In this document: one piece after another, positions 12,945-23,697 of the stretch
Numbering within the stretch: the first letter of the stretch is position 1
Layout: each line of letters opens with the position of its first letter
Made by a program: the position numbers and the translations under genes
Notes under the pieces: model-generated
Seen by the model: only the letters and a program-made list of their open reading frames with translations
Told to the model about the DNA's origin: nothing
Databases searched by the model: none
Assembly (NCBI GenBank): GCA_036346205.1
Contig: JARFJB010000400.1
Span: 1,399,001 to 1,463,000, forward strand
DNA length: 64,000 nt
Origin: Vesta saturnalis
Lineage: Eukaryota; Arthropoda; Insecta; Coleoptera; Lampyridae
Direction: 5' to 3'

Positions 12945-13406
12945 CGCACAATTGCCTAACCTCCAGGCTGAACTGCCGAAAAAGCTCTTAATACAACCAA
13001 AAGGATCTTAATTAAGGGTTAAACTCCGACCAAGGGTTGCAAAAGGCCCCCGAAAAGAAGCCAACATCCTGCCCCAATCCCACCTCCAAACCAATCCCAA
13101 GGCCTAAATGTGTCCTTCACGTGAGCAAGTACAAAACAGGCATGGCTGTCAAAAAAGGCTCTTAATACAACCAAAAAGTGTTGAAAATTCCATCAAGGGT
13201 TGAAAAAGACCTCCGAAAAGAAGCCGTCAAAAATTGGGTGAAAAAGCGCGTCCTACACGTGGGCGAGTAAAAACAAAAAGGCCGTAATTAGGGATGAAAA
13301 TTCCATTAAGGGGTTGAAAAATGCCTCCGAAAAGAAACCATACAAAATAATGGTGAAAAATACGGTCTGTCACGTGGGCGGTCTTGAGACGTCAAAATCC
13401 AAGATG
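12945..13406 (-). repeat. Right long inverted repeat of the fold-back-like element
   Basis: Reverse complement of 7156-7606 with small indels. Shared marks are CAATTGCCTAACCTCCAGG at the inner edge, GACCAAGGGTTGCAAAAGG, three CACGTG sites (13118, 13256, 13371), and the outer end GACGTCAAAATCCAAGATGTATC. Confidence 0.8.
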
Positions 13407-16121
13407 TATCATTGTGTTCAAGTAAATCCTGTACCGACCTCCAATTCTACAAAAAATTAAATGATATAATGGTTACATACAAAAAATATTCACTTTTCGC
13501 CGGTGTTACTTAAACCTCAACTGTATAAAATTATAAAACGCAATAAAGATCGTTACAAAACGTATGCATTCAACAAATTAATGAATGAGCATGGGCACAC
13601 CGTATTACGACTTCCTTCTTATCATCCGGACCTAAATCCCATCGAATTAATTTGTGCGAAAATAAAAAATGAAGTTGCACACAAAAACGTTACTTTTAAA
13701 TTAAATGATGTAATAAAATTGGCCGAAGATGCATTTAAATCAACAACAAGGGAAGAGTGGAAAAGTCGATGTGATAAAGTAATTGACATTGACAGAGCCG
13801 GCGCCAGCCCTTTTGGCGCCCTGGGCAACATTTTAATTTTAAGTTTGGAATATACATTAGGAAGAAAGAAAAATTATACATAGTTATTTTTAATTAGAAA
13901 AATTTACTAAAATTTTAATTTTTTGCAAACTTATTAATTATATCATCAAAATTAATACTCTTTGTTAGTTCATTTTCTATAGATAAAATTGTCAAGCCCG
14001 GTATTCTTTCTTGGCTCATTGACCACCTAAAACAATTTTTAATTATATTTAATTTACTGACAGATCTCTCACCAGTGGCAATAGAAACAGGTATTGTTAA
14101 AAAAATTTTATAACAAGTCACTATGTTTGGGTATGATTCATTAGTGTTAAATTTATAAATTAAATTCAGAATATCAAGAATTGGTATCTCGTCAATATTC
14201 GGTGCAAGTTTACAAATTTGAATTTGAAATGATGACATTCCACTTGTAATTTTATTAGTGTCTATGTCATTGGAGTATTTATTTCCCATTTTTGAAGCAC
14301 ATTCAACAATTTTGTCTTTAGAGTACGATTTTAAGGCGCTACCCGTTAGAAATTCAAAGTCTTGACTGATATCATTAAGTTTTTTGTATCTCTAACCCAA
14401 ACGGTTTGATATTAAATCGATGACACTAAAAAATTCCAATCGAAAATCTTTTTCTTCGCCCTCTTGAATCTTCTGCTAATTCATCTGCAAATTTTTTATT
14501 TTTCTCGGTCTTTTTTCTTTAAAGATGGATTCTATTAATAATGAATTGCACAATTCCGTTGCCTTTTCTTTAAAACTATTTATTTCTCGTCTTAAATTAA
14601 TGTTTGCCACATAAATAAATAACAAACAAATCTAAAATCAATTTTTTTGATGATATTTTTGGTTTCGTTGACCTTTTCTGCTAATGTTTTAAGGGTTAAA
14701 ATTGTTCCTTTTAACTGTGTCAATAATGAATGCACTGCATTATATTTCGTTTCTCATCGGGTAGCCGCATGGTTTTTTAAGGAAATCGATGTATTACATT
14801 TCAAAAGATCCCAACGTCTTGTTGATTTTGAAAAGTAATTATAAATTACATTTATTAAAACAAAAAACGATTCCATTTCTACTGAAACTTCTGCAGCATG
14901 TATTCCAACTAAACTTAACGAGTGGGGCGAACAGGGTGCGTAAAATCGTAAATTGTTTACCTTTATGAACCTCGTTTGGACCCCTTTTATGTGACCTGAC
15001 ACATTGGTCCCATTGTCATAGCACCGACCTGACAATCTTGAAAATCAAGTCCACGCTCTGCAAAGACTTTTAGGATTTCTGCAGAAAACCCTTCACCTGT
15101 TTTTTCGTTGGTATTTATGAATTTAATAAACCGTTCTTGAATTATAAGTCCTTTTCTCGTTTTTTCCAAGTACCGAATTATTTCGCACATTTGTTCTTTT
15201 TTGGAAATATCAGGTGTCGAATCGAATATATCTGAATAGTACTTTGCTGATATGATTGTTGAGATAATATTGTTTTTAACATTACTAGACAAAAGGCTAA
15301 TAAATTCGGTTTGTACGTCTTTAGAGAGATATTTAGTTTTTGAATTACTATCCAAACGTTGTTTTAAAATCGGTTCGTAATTACTAATCAGCCCATTTAG
15401 AAATAAACCACTATTATAGAGATCGATTTTATCCGTGGAACCCCGCAATGCCAAATTATTCGTAGCACAAAATGTAATGCAATTTAAGAGTGCTTTCAGT
15501 ATATGTTTCACATTCGTTGTTAATTTCTTTAAGTAATGCTCCGTCTATAACTTCACACGATTTTAATCTTTTTTCCAAATCTTTCCAAGCCAAAAAATTG
15601 TTTCGATGGTCTGCAGAATTTTCATGGTCCGGAATTCTAGAATTCAAAGGTTTCCAATCATTGAATCCTTTACTTGGATCGGTTGAAAAACTAGACGTTG
15701 TTTTATGAATATTAAATAGCATGCAAGGAAATATTTTATCACAGCCTTTGCTATAGATAGGCCAAGATCTGTGTATTTTTTCACCACTTTTCACCATTTT
15801 GATTATAGTGTCATCCTGTCCTTGCAATGGTCCACATTGAACTAAATAATCTCTCATTTTTACATCAATTACGTGCCAAGTCTTTGGATTATTTAAATTT
15901 AATTTATATGCATTCAATTTTTCAGGTTCAGACAAAATATTTGAGTCCAACACAGAAGAGATGTTGCTTGTAAATGCAGCTTGTTGATTTTTTATTACAA
16001 TTGTTTGTATCTCAGACGCGGAAGACTCGGAAAATTCTGGTCTTTGGTCTTGAACATCGAATTATTCATCAATTATATTATTTTGCGCATCATTCGATAC
16101 AGATACTACATTTGTATTTAA

Positions 16122-18202
16122 CCCTAGAATCACACCGTGAAGGATTTGGGCATGAACCACACCGTGGGGTTGCCGGCAACCCATACTTAAAAAATCGTTT
16201 TTGGCCTTATGCGATCAATAAAACACTTGTAGTTTATTTTGTACATATAAATAAAAATATATTGCACTCTTAAAACTATAAGTCAATAAAAAATTGGAAA
16301 AATAGGAAACATGTAAAAATAACATACAAAAATCGTATTCTATCTTCTTGGTAACTTATAAACTCTATAAAATTTAAGAAAAGTAAATTGTAACTTTCAA
16401 GTTTAAATAAACAACTCAAAAAAACTAAAGAAGTCACAATTTTATTTTATTTCTTTTTCGCAGTCTTGGGAAATACTAAACCTATGTTCCTTGAACAGAG
16501 TGTACACAACGTCTGTCCCTTTCGATCTTTTTTTCTGGGACATAAAGCACATCGTCCTGGTTTGGAAGAAGCTGCCCGAGCTGGAATTTCTTCTTCAATT
16601 CCAACAATTCCTCTTATGGACATACGTAATTCTTTAGGAAGTCGTTGAGGGTTAACTCTTGTCGTGAGGTGCTCCTCCACTAATGCAAAAGCAAGCTTCT
16701 TCAAGTAGTCGCTTCTTTTGTGCCTTCGATCCAATCCGTTGAACTTGTGAACTACCAATGAGTTAATTCCTGCGGCGTCAAGTATCCCATAAAATGTTCG
16801 TAATGGCCACCTACGAGTTTTTCTTGCGACCGTTGCAGAATGGCACAGCTGGTCAAAGGTGTCAACACCACCTTTAGTGCTATTATAAAATAGGATAATT
16901 TCAGCCTTGTTTGACTCAGTGTCGATTAATCCTTGATCGTGCATTGTCGACAGCAGCACTACGTTCTTGTTCTTTCTAGGAACAAGCGAAACTAATGTTG
17001 ATACTTCATCAAATACGAACTGGCCTTTAGTTTCAAGTAACTGCATTAGAATATCTGGTTTATTCTTCCGCATTGTTCCAACCATAGTAAGTTTTTTACT
17101 ACCTAATACATTTGCCAGTGAGTATGATGTAAACCAGTTGTCCATGGTTATATTTCGGTTGCTTCTGACAACTGTAAAACATATTGGGTTGGAATAGGTT
17201 TATCAGAATCTCTCTCTTCTTTTGCTAAGCATGGAATTGCAGAAGACATATATGAAGTTTTGGCGTCACATATCATTACAATTTTTATCCCGCATTTGTC
17301 TGGTTTACTGGACAGTTAATTAAGAAATCAAAACGAGTTTTGCTCATTGTGGACCTAAACTGTGGTGGTCCTAGCACTTTAGACCACATATCAATATTTG
17401 TAAGATGGGCATCTTTTAGAACTCCGCTTAGATATAGCAGACCAAATAAAGCACGTAATTCTGTTGCGTGGGTAGAAACTAAATAACTCAGCCACGCATT
17501 TTTATATTTTATTTCCTGTCGCTCGATTTCTTGGTTTGTATGCAAGACAACTTTGTCCACCATTTCATCTGTTATGAATAATTTTTAAGTCTCTTTTATG
17601 ATCTTTACATTTTTAGCATCATCTTTAGGACCAGGTAGACGAATCACAAGATTTTTCTTAGGCGTTCTTGAATTCTTCGAACTACTCGATGTTTTATACC
17701 ATTTATGTCACATCATCTTCCGTTTCGGATTCTGCGTCCGGTTCATCTTCCTCTCTATCGTCCGCTATAATGTAGTCCTCCTCCTCGCTCTCTTCGTCTT
17801 CAAAAATTGAAACATTTCCATCTTCATCACTAACATGTTCTTCTTCCCAAAAACGGCCCAATTCTGCATCAGTCAGAGGTCGTTTGGAATAGTATGACAT
17901 TATTACAGCTTAAAACAAAAAACATTCAAAAAGTATCTAAAAATTAACACAAATACAAAAAATTACTTAAGAGAATTTTCTGTCGCACGAATCACACCGT
18001 GGGGTTGTATACAACCCTGTCACACAAAACTCAACTTATAAAAATAAATATTCAACTCAACTAAACGACAGGTGTACACGCTAATGCTACATACACTAGA
18101 CTAAAGGTAAATAAACTCGTAACCCCCATTCGTACCCTGGCGTCTGCGTAATACGTCTTTGTAGCGACGGGTCGCCGGCAACCCCACGGTGTGCTTCTAG
18201 GG
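16122..18202 (-). mobile_element. piggyBac element inserted in the hAT transposase
   Basis: The ends CCCTAGAATCACACCGTG and the inverted CACGGTGTGCTTCTAGGG are flanked by TTAA at 16118-16121 and 18203-18206, the diagnostic piggyBac target. Sub-terminal CACACCGTGGGGTTG motifs recur at about 16158 and 17993, and inverted near 18180. Excision at one TTAA restores the hAT reading frame across the junction. The 2081-bp length is short because the transposase gene has lost its middle. Confidence 0.95.
16447..17900 (-). pseudogene. piggyBac transposase with internal deletion
   Basis: The N-terminal block (17900-17703) is MSYYSKRPLTDAELGRF followed by an acidic EDEESEEED region. The block 17563-17285 has the HATELRALFGLLYLSGVLK and IDMWSK segments. 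After FLIN the sequence jumps to PVNQTNAG and then a CDAKTSYMSS-like stretch (about 17290-17200), so roughly 100 residues normally containing the first catalytic Asp region are missing. The last block (17145-16447) starts MDNWFTSYSLA, has NSTKGGVDTFDQ (third catalytic region) and ends with a Cys-rich finger (CALCPRKK, CTLCSRN). Loss of the middle and stops near 17190 and 17560 make it inactive. Confidence 0.85.
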
Positions 18203-19599
18203 TTAAAAATGTTTTTAGTGGATCGTGTTGCTTTTTAGCTTCATTTTCCCTACAGGCTTTCTGCTTCCGTAACTCAGATCCAGATTTTTTTTTATTTTTT
18301 TGTTCCATTTAGAAATAACAAACAAAAAGAAAAATAAGTATTTGCACTAGAAAACAATTTTAACCTTCTGATCTTTAAATTTTACGATACGTTAAATATT
18401 AATAAATATTTAAAATGAGTCAAATAGCAAATTGCCGCTACAGAAAGGCGACTGATGACCGAAACGGTTACAATTTACATCCAGCCTAAATGCATACTCA
18501 GCATACTCCTTTCAAATTGGGTATAATAAAACAATCTATTTATTATCGTTGTAGTTGTGTTCACTTCACTAATATCTTTTTGGCTGCTGCAAGGTAATTA
18601 GATCTTCGGGACGTAACTTTTATTACAGATCTACATTGCATAATTTAACAGATAACAGATTATTTTACAATATGATTAGTTGTAATTATTAATTCGGATT
18701 TTTCTACAAAATCTTTCCTAACTGTGACTGATACTTTCTTATCGTAAATAGCGCCCCTTTGATACCCCGCCATGGCCTACACTGGTAAAATAAAACATTT
18801 AATATTTTGACTGATTTGTATTTTAAACCGTTATTTTGCATCGGAGGAACGTTAATTAATTAATTCATATTTTGATTTACAAATAGCACTTCAAACGTGC
18901 CATCTATGTAGTTTAAGCAAAACTATTACAGTCTGAGAGAAATCTATTACCCCTCTATCTCCAAATCTAGTACAAAATCTAATCGCTCTGAAGCAACGCT
19001 GCTCAGATCACACATACCACAAACGCAATACACATCTAGGTACTGCACATTCCAGCCGCTTTGCCATGCACATTCACCAAATCAGCTACTTTTAAACGAT
19101 TGCTACATAATGCGTTATACGTAATAGTAATATTGCTTGCCTAACTAACAGGTAAAATCTATTTTTAGTTCTTCTGCGATTCACAGACTATTTTTTGTTC
19201 TTCGGGCGTGAGTGTTGATTGATTACGAAAAAATTTGGAAATAGAAAATGATTTATACAATTGCGTTTTTCTATTTTGGATTTGGCGCCGCCTTTCGCCG
19301 GCTCTGGACATTGAAAATAAATATCGTGAAAGTGACAACATGTTAGATATAGAAGCTGATCAATTAATGATAAATGTGTATGAAGACAGTGACAGTGAAT
19401 ATCAGTTTAGTGATTTAAGTTCAAGCGATAGTGAATGAAATTTTTTTATATATTAGGTATTTCTGTGTTTTATTAATTTTATAGCGCCATTTTTAGAATT
19501 TGGAATATATTTTGTTTGTCATAAAGTAGGTACTTAATTATATTTATTGTACTAATATATTGAAATACAATAACTTTTTTTGAATTAACATATCTACAA

Positions 19600-20794
19600 A
19601 AACAACATGAAACGACACTGACTTTATACAAATAGTGGTGTAAATGGTATAATAAATTTAATAATGAATAATAATGTAATAATGAAATAATTAAATAAGT
19701 TCTCCTAGGTACACACAAATCGTCAAACTGACTGGAGATACAACCATTCACCACTAATAGTGCCTTTGACTCTAGTCGGTAAATTCAAGTGGGCCGGTTC
19801 ATTATATGATTTGCTTGATTCCCACAAAATCTGCTGTGCTATTTTCACTTAACATAAATAATAAAGATGAAATGTAAAACTAATAAGATGATCTCGGGCA
19901 CCAAGTTATTTTTTAATTATTATACCCGGAACAACTAAACCGAGTTAGTTAACAATAAAATTTATCAAAATGTAAAAAATAACAATATATGTTAAAAACT
20001 AATTGTAAAACCCTTAAAATACTAAAAAAATCCTTAAACATTATACCTGTTCAATATATACAAAATCTTCTTGAGAATCCCTGGTATTATAAAAAATGTG
20101 ATGCGAAAATGCATACCAAGATGACGTAATCCTTGTATAATTGCGCAATATTCGCAATAACAATGCTTTTGTTATCAGCCACACCCAAAAAATTGAATTT
20201 TATTTCTTAAAAATTTCTTCTTTAAATTGAATAATTCGTTTAATGCATTTCTTGAAATTTTCGAATAAAATTTGCAATCATAAAATGAAAGCGTACGCAA
20301 CAGTAAAATTATATGCGTCTTAAAATGTAATCAAAGTACAACTAAAAAGTGCAGTAAAAAAATGCAGTAAAAAAAAGGGGGAAAGTGCCTAAAAAGAGCA
20401 AATGTTTTAATTTTTAGTAAAACAAGTTAAAAGATATTTTACCATAAAATTTATGGCACTTTCACATAAAATTTTGGTAAAAAAAAACACCACAACGCTT
20501 CCTGGTGCAAGGTACATCATGAAGTAAGCAAAATGGATGCTTAGAATGTAGATGAAGAGGTCGTGCGCCAAAGGGATCTGCGCAAGGAATTAAGTTATGA
20601 CGCGTTGCGCAATGATCAGAAAACAATTTATGGGAATATACCTTTAAGAAAATGTGCACTATGAAGATATGCAAATTAAGTTGCCTACCACATATCTATA
20701 ATGTAAAATAATTAAAATTTTTACAACTAAATGAATGAAAGACCTTAAATTAAGGTATATTTAATACAACACAAAAATGGGTTGTTACAACTTA
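19600..20794. repeat. Dispersed repeat, copy 2
   Basis: It aligns with 1-1178 in the same orientation (for example CTGGAGATACAA near 19730, GATCTCGGGCACCAAGTTAT near 19891). It ends at the same AAATGGGTTGTTACA. It lies between the C-terminal block of the DDE_3 transposase and that element's right end, so it is a separate insertion or part of the 3' region. The left boundary is uncertain. Confidence 0.7.
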
Positions 20795-20982
20795 TAGATA
20801 CGCGCCAATTTTACAAGCAGCGTGCATTGCCGCGCTCGCTTTCTGAGGTGACTAGGACTGCACAGTTACTTTATTTTTTACCGATATATTACCGTTATAT
20901 TAAGTGCGTCTCACTGTACCCGACTGTGTGGTACACAATCAGACGATTTACAACAATTTTTTAATGTTTATAATACAATTTT

Positions 20983-21180
20983 TGTGTTTATTTAATAAAG
21001 TTTCTCATGATTTCTGATATTATTTATCCATTACCTGCCCGTACTGATTTAAGTAAAAAATGTCTCACTGTTGCATACTGTATTAGTTTATTTAATAAAG
21101 TTACACATGATTTCTGATATTATTTATCCATTACCTGCCCGTACTGATCTAAGTAAAAAAACGTCTCACTGTTACCTACC
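20983..21180 (+). repeat. Tandem duplication of the pogo right end
   Basis: Two copies of about 107 bp, starting TTTATTTAATAAAGTT, share CATGATTTCTGATATT, CCATTACCTGCCCGTACTGA and GTCTCACTGTT. The second copy leads straight into the terminal TACCTACCCCCCTG. Confidence 0.85.
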
Positions 21181-21614
21181 CCCCTGTATTATCGTTATGT
21201 CACGAATGCATAGACATAATTTTAATTCAGTCTTATATAAATTCATATTTTTGCTTTAAATCAAAGTTATATTTTTATTTTAAAATATAATTAGTATCTT
21301 ATTAAATAGTAAAATGGCGTGCCATAGAAAACAATTTAAACGAAGATATGAAAGAATAACGTCAATCAGTATTATTTATTAACACATTGGCTGCCACCAT
21401 AAGAGACCGAAGACGTACTCAGAAGGCAATTAAAAACCAAATGATGTAAAATAATTTTTATTACATTTTTTAACCAGAAATACAAGAAATAATGGTAAAA
21501 AGAACTTTTTTCTGAACTAAAATAAAAATTCACCGGTGATGCCCATGGCACACGAATGAAATTTTATGAAGTGTGTGCCATAGTATCACCGGTGATACCA
21601 AATGAAAACACAAG

Positions 21615-23424
21615 TTAGTGCAATTTCGTAAAGTACGTTAGGCACAAATAGTTTTCCCATCTCTCGCACACAGTTGAAACTAGCTTTGTGAGTTTTTTAG
21701 CTTCCGCCGATACATGGTTTTTCTTGTTGTTAGCATAACAAGCATGACATCTGTTGTGTTTTTTTCTGTTATCTTTAGTCTTTTCAGCAGTATTTGACGA
21801 AACATGTATTTCTTCTGGATTTGGTATTGGCTTGTTTTCAATATCAAGCAAAGTCATAGTTAGTCTCTCGGAATTCAGTTATTTGTAATTTACTTTTGCT
21901 GAAGTGTTTATAAATGATATGCGAATTTACAATCGCTGTGTTTAACAATAACTTAAATAACTCACCATTTGATCTGATACATCAATGCCGTCCTTTCCAG
22001 GGTTGTAATCCAGAATAGCTTCTGACTTTTGAATCAGAACTCCTTGCCGGTTACGTTTTTTTCGTGGGGACTATTTTGAGATCATGTTTTATCGTCAGAA
22101 AATAAACATCTCGCTTATCTTTCCATTTTCCAACGACAATCCCATCCAAATTTTCTCTTCCTATAGCTTCCCCTTTTTTTAGTGTAGAATCGACAATTGC
22201 TTTAGGTATGTCTTTTCAATTTTTTGTTATAGTTCCTAATAGATGGGTTTTATCATCTAGGAGACTTTTTGCTAGTGGAACGGATGTATAAAAGTTATCG
22301 GGTATTACCGTCCTTCCTTGCACAAATCCAATACTACTTTTCCTCCTAAGCCTTCATTAGTTTTCGTACAATTAGATTTTCCTGTATAAACTGCTAATCT
22401 GTAGGTAAATGCTTTGGGATCACACAGTTTAAAAAATTTTATGCCATATCGATGCCGTTTTTCAGGAAGATATTGGCGGAAGAAAAGACGGCCACGAAAG
22501 GGAATCATTGACCCATCAACTGCCACAACTTTCCCTGGTATCCGTTCATTTGAGATAATGTTTTGGAACATGTCATATAATTTTTGAATTTTATATACTC
22601 TGTCACTTTTGTCGTCTGCTTCATTGTCAGCAAAATGTATCAATTTTAACAAGAGTTGGAATCGATTTCTACTCATAACCTGGGGCACTACTTTATTTTG
22701 ATAAAGTAAGCTGGTACTCCAATAATCAGATATCTTTGGCAACTTTACCAAACCCATGTAGAGAATAATTCCAAAAAAAAATGTTATTTGCTCTTGAGTT
22801 CTTGGGTATCACTTAGTCTTGCATCTAGACAACCTATTTTTATTGATAAGTTGTGTTGCATGCCTATTAGTTTCTTTCACAATTAAATTAAGAAAATCTA
22901 GAAATATGCAGTATACTTCAATAGGCTTAAGGTTTTTCACCTCGTTAGGATAAGATTCATTGTGGTAAACACTGTTCCTGTGTCAACCTCACGCCAATCT
23001 CCTTCATTTTCGTTAGCAAAATTAGTTTCGTTTTGTTCTTCTTGCTGCGTATTTGTACCATCTTCCTCATTTTGATTTACCGTTTCTTGTCGATTATTTT
23101 CTGTTTCACGACTCTTTCTGTCACTTGTTGAACACTTTCTAGTTTCTCAAACTAAATGTCACTGTTCTCATCACTATTCTCATCTTCATCACTACTACTT
23201 TCTCCAAGGTCGTCTGAATCTGAATATATAAATTCTGAACCCGGTTGTTCGAAATCACTCCAATCACTATCATTACTTTCATATACTAACTGCAATAATT
23301 TGGTTCCAGATAGAGGTTTGTTACCATATTTCCAATCTTTCTTTTCAACACACTTTCTTTTACGCTTTGTTGACTTAGAAGTTAAATTACTACCACTGAT
23401 GGATGATGGATGGTATTTGATCAA
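21615..23424 (-). pseudogene. piggyBac transposase, decayed
   Basis: The acidic N-terminus (23424-23152) has SNDSDWSDFEQPG and DSDDLGESSSDED. The block 22757-22305 holds the conserved core: PKISDYWSTS, MSRNRFQLLLKLIHFAD, VVAVDGSMIPFRGR with the first catalytic Asp, YLPEKRHRYGIKFFKLCD and YTGKSN. A decayed stretch at about 22300-21960 still shows the GIDVSDQM-like third catalytic region. The C-terminal block (21857-21615) is a Cys-rich finger (RCHACY, STVCERWENYLC). Frameshifts lie between blocks. It belongs to a different piggyBac subfamily from the copy at 16122-18202, judging by the ends and the C-terminal finger. Confidence 0.85.
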
Positions 23425-23625
23425 TTACTTTATCTAAAATAAACATGTAATTTTAAAATACAAGAAAAAACCTATAAAACTTGATGTTTTATCTCTCAAT
23501 ATTTTCTTACTTCCACTGGTGGACGGTATTTGATCCATTGTTCTATCTAAAATAAACATATAATTTTAAAATAAAAAAAAAAATGGATAAAAATGATTGT
23601 ATTACCTCAATATTTTCTTCTATGC
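23405..23625. repeat. Local tandem duplication, unit about 113 bp
   Basis: The segment GGTATTTGATC...TCTAAAATAAACAT...TAATTTTAAAATA at 23411-23460 recurs at 23524-23575. CTCAATATTTTCTT also recurs at about 23496 and 23609. It sits at the 5' end of the decayed piggyBac gene. Confidence 0.6.
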
Positions 23626-23697
23626 CCCAAAAATATTACGAAAACGTCAAACACGAGTTCAACAACAAAATACACCCACATACCACAGAAGTTTGTA

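Larger units (their letters stand above)
7145..13406. mobile_element. Fold-back-like element with long sub-repeated inverted ends
   Basis: About 450 bp at each end are inverted repeats of each other (about 7156-7606 and 12945-13406). Each arm contains sub-repeats of about 115-138 bp marked by CACGTG (7199, 7315, 7447; and 13118, 13256, 13371). Long ends built of tandem sub-repeats are the hallmark of fold-back elements. The 5.3-kb interior has no recognisable gene, only microsatellites, so the element is probably non-autonomous. It interrupts the transposase codons for the DNAP|YH motif. The left end carries a 12-bp extra segment (CCGCCACCATGG) absent from the right. I could not settle a target duplication. 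Confidence 0.75.
13915..18308 (-). pseudogene. hAT-family transposase (TTF zinc finger, DUF4371, dimerisation domain), broken
   Basis: The N-terminus (18308-18207) reads MEQKNKKKSGSELRKQK and ends KTFL at the piggyBac insertion. It continues after the piggyBac, in frame, as NTNVVSVSNDAQNN (16117-16067). The block 15953-15456 holds the TTF-like zinc-finger region (NNPKTWHVID, then WPIYSKGCDKIFPCMLF, a DHRNNFLAW segment). The block 15511-14987 has the DUF4371 core (FDSTPDISKKEQMCEIIRY, EKTGEGFSAEIL). The block 15035-14754 continues it (DNGTNVSGHIKGVQTRF). The block 14289-13915 is the C-terminal dimerisation domain (FLTIPVSIATGERSVSKLN, MSQERIPGLTILSIE). The family resembles ZMYM1-like hAT proteins. 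Several frameshifts make it dead. The order and orientation match one gene. Confidence 0.85.
13793..19306 (-). mobile_element. hAT element (ZMYM1/DUF4371 type), carrying a piggyBac
   Basis: The ends are CAGAGCCGGCGCCAGCCC (13793 on) and its inverted partner CGCCTTTCGCCGGCTCTG (to 19306). A perfect 8-bp target duplication GACATTGA lies at 13785-13792 and 19307-19314, the length expected for hAT. Removing the element restores the reading frame of the interrupted DDE_3 transposase. Its own transposase runs on the minus strand from 18308 to 13915 and is interrupted by a piggyBac at 16122-18202. Its own length without that insertion is about 3.4 kb. Confidence 0.9.
6318..19438 (+). pseudogene. DDE_3 (IS630/Tc1-type) transposase in three separated blocks
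   Basis: Block 1 (6318-7144) starts MSSSRKILSGQTR, has a helix-turn-helix region ending ISVRTIERIIKEV, a basic KSPKKKRPKK stretch, and the first catalytic motif VFLDESYIHG. A one-base shift near 6810 and a TGA where the family has Trp (after NYEK, 7081) break it. It reaches the second motif VVVIDNAP and stops at the fold-back insertion. Block 2 (13407-13784) resumes with YHCVQVNPVPTSN and carries the Glu motif LRLPSYHPDLNPIELI; it also has two stops near 13460. It ends at CDKVIDI, where the hAT sits. Block 3 (19307-19438) continues in the same frame as IENKYRESDNM and ends in an acidic tail SDLSSSDSE. Joining the blocks is inference from frame, family order and the hAT target duplication. Confidence 0.8.
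5858..20860 (+). mobile_element. IS630/Tc1-type element inserted in the pogo element
   Basis: The inverted ends are CAGTCCTAGTCGGCTATGAA at 5858 and, inverted, CTGAGGTGACTAGGACTG ending at 20860; similarity extends about 35 bp (GCGAGC shared inside). A TA precedes the left end (5856-5857); the right side reads CA, a likely decayed TA. Pogo sequence resumes beyond both ends. The element carries a DDE_3-type transposase split into three blocks by a fold-back-like element (7145-13406) and a hAT element (13793-19306). It also holds dispersed-repeat copy 2 (about 19600-20794) before its right end. The length without insertions is about 2 kb. Confidence 0.7.
3818..21186 (+). mobile_element. pogo-type Tc1/mariner element, split by nested insertions
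   Basis: The left end GGGGAGGGTAGGCTACAGTGAGACG (3818 on) and the right end ending CACTGTTACCTACCCCCCTG (to 21186) are inverted repeats flanked by TA (3816-3817 and 21187-21188). The transposase remains lie at 4250-5811 and the 3' untranslated end at 20861-21186. The intervening 15 kb is an inserted IS630/Tc1-type element and everything nested in it. Without it the pogo element is about 2.37 kb, normal for the family. Motifs like CACAGTGAGAC recur near both ends (3849, 4169 and, inverted, 20907). The inner part of the right end is a tandem duplication. Confidence 0.75.

Noticed and set aside
15490..15708. Plus-strand ORF in the hAT region
   Set aside because: Antisense of the hAT transposase zinc-finger and DUF4371 region.
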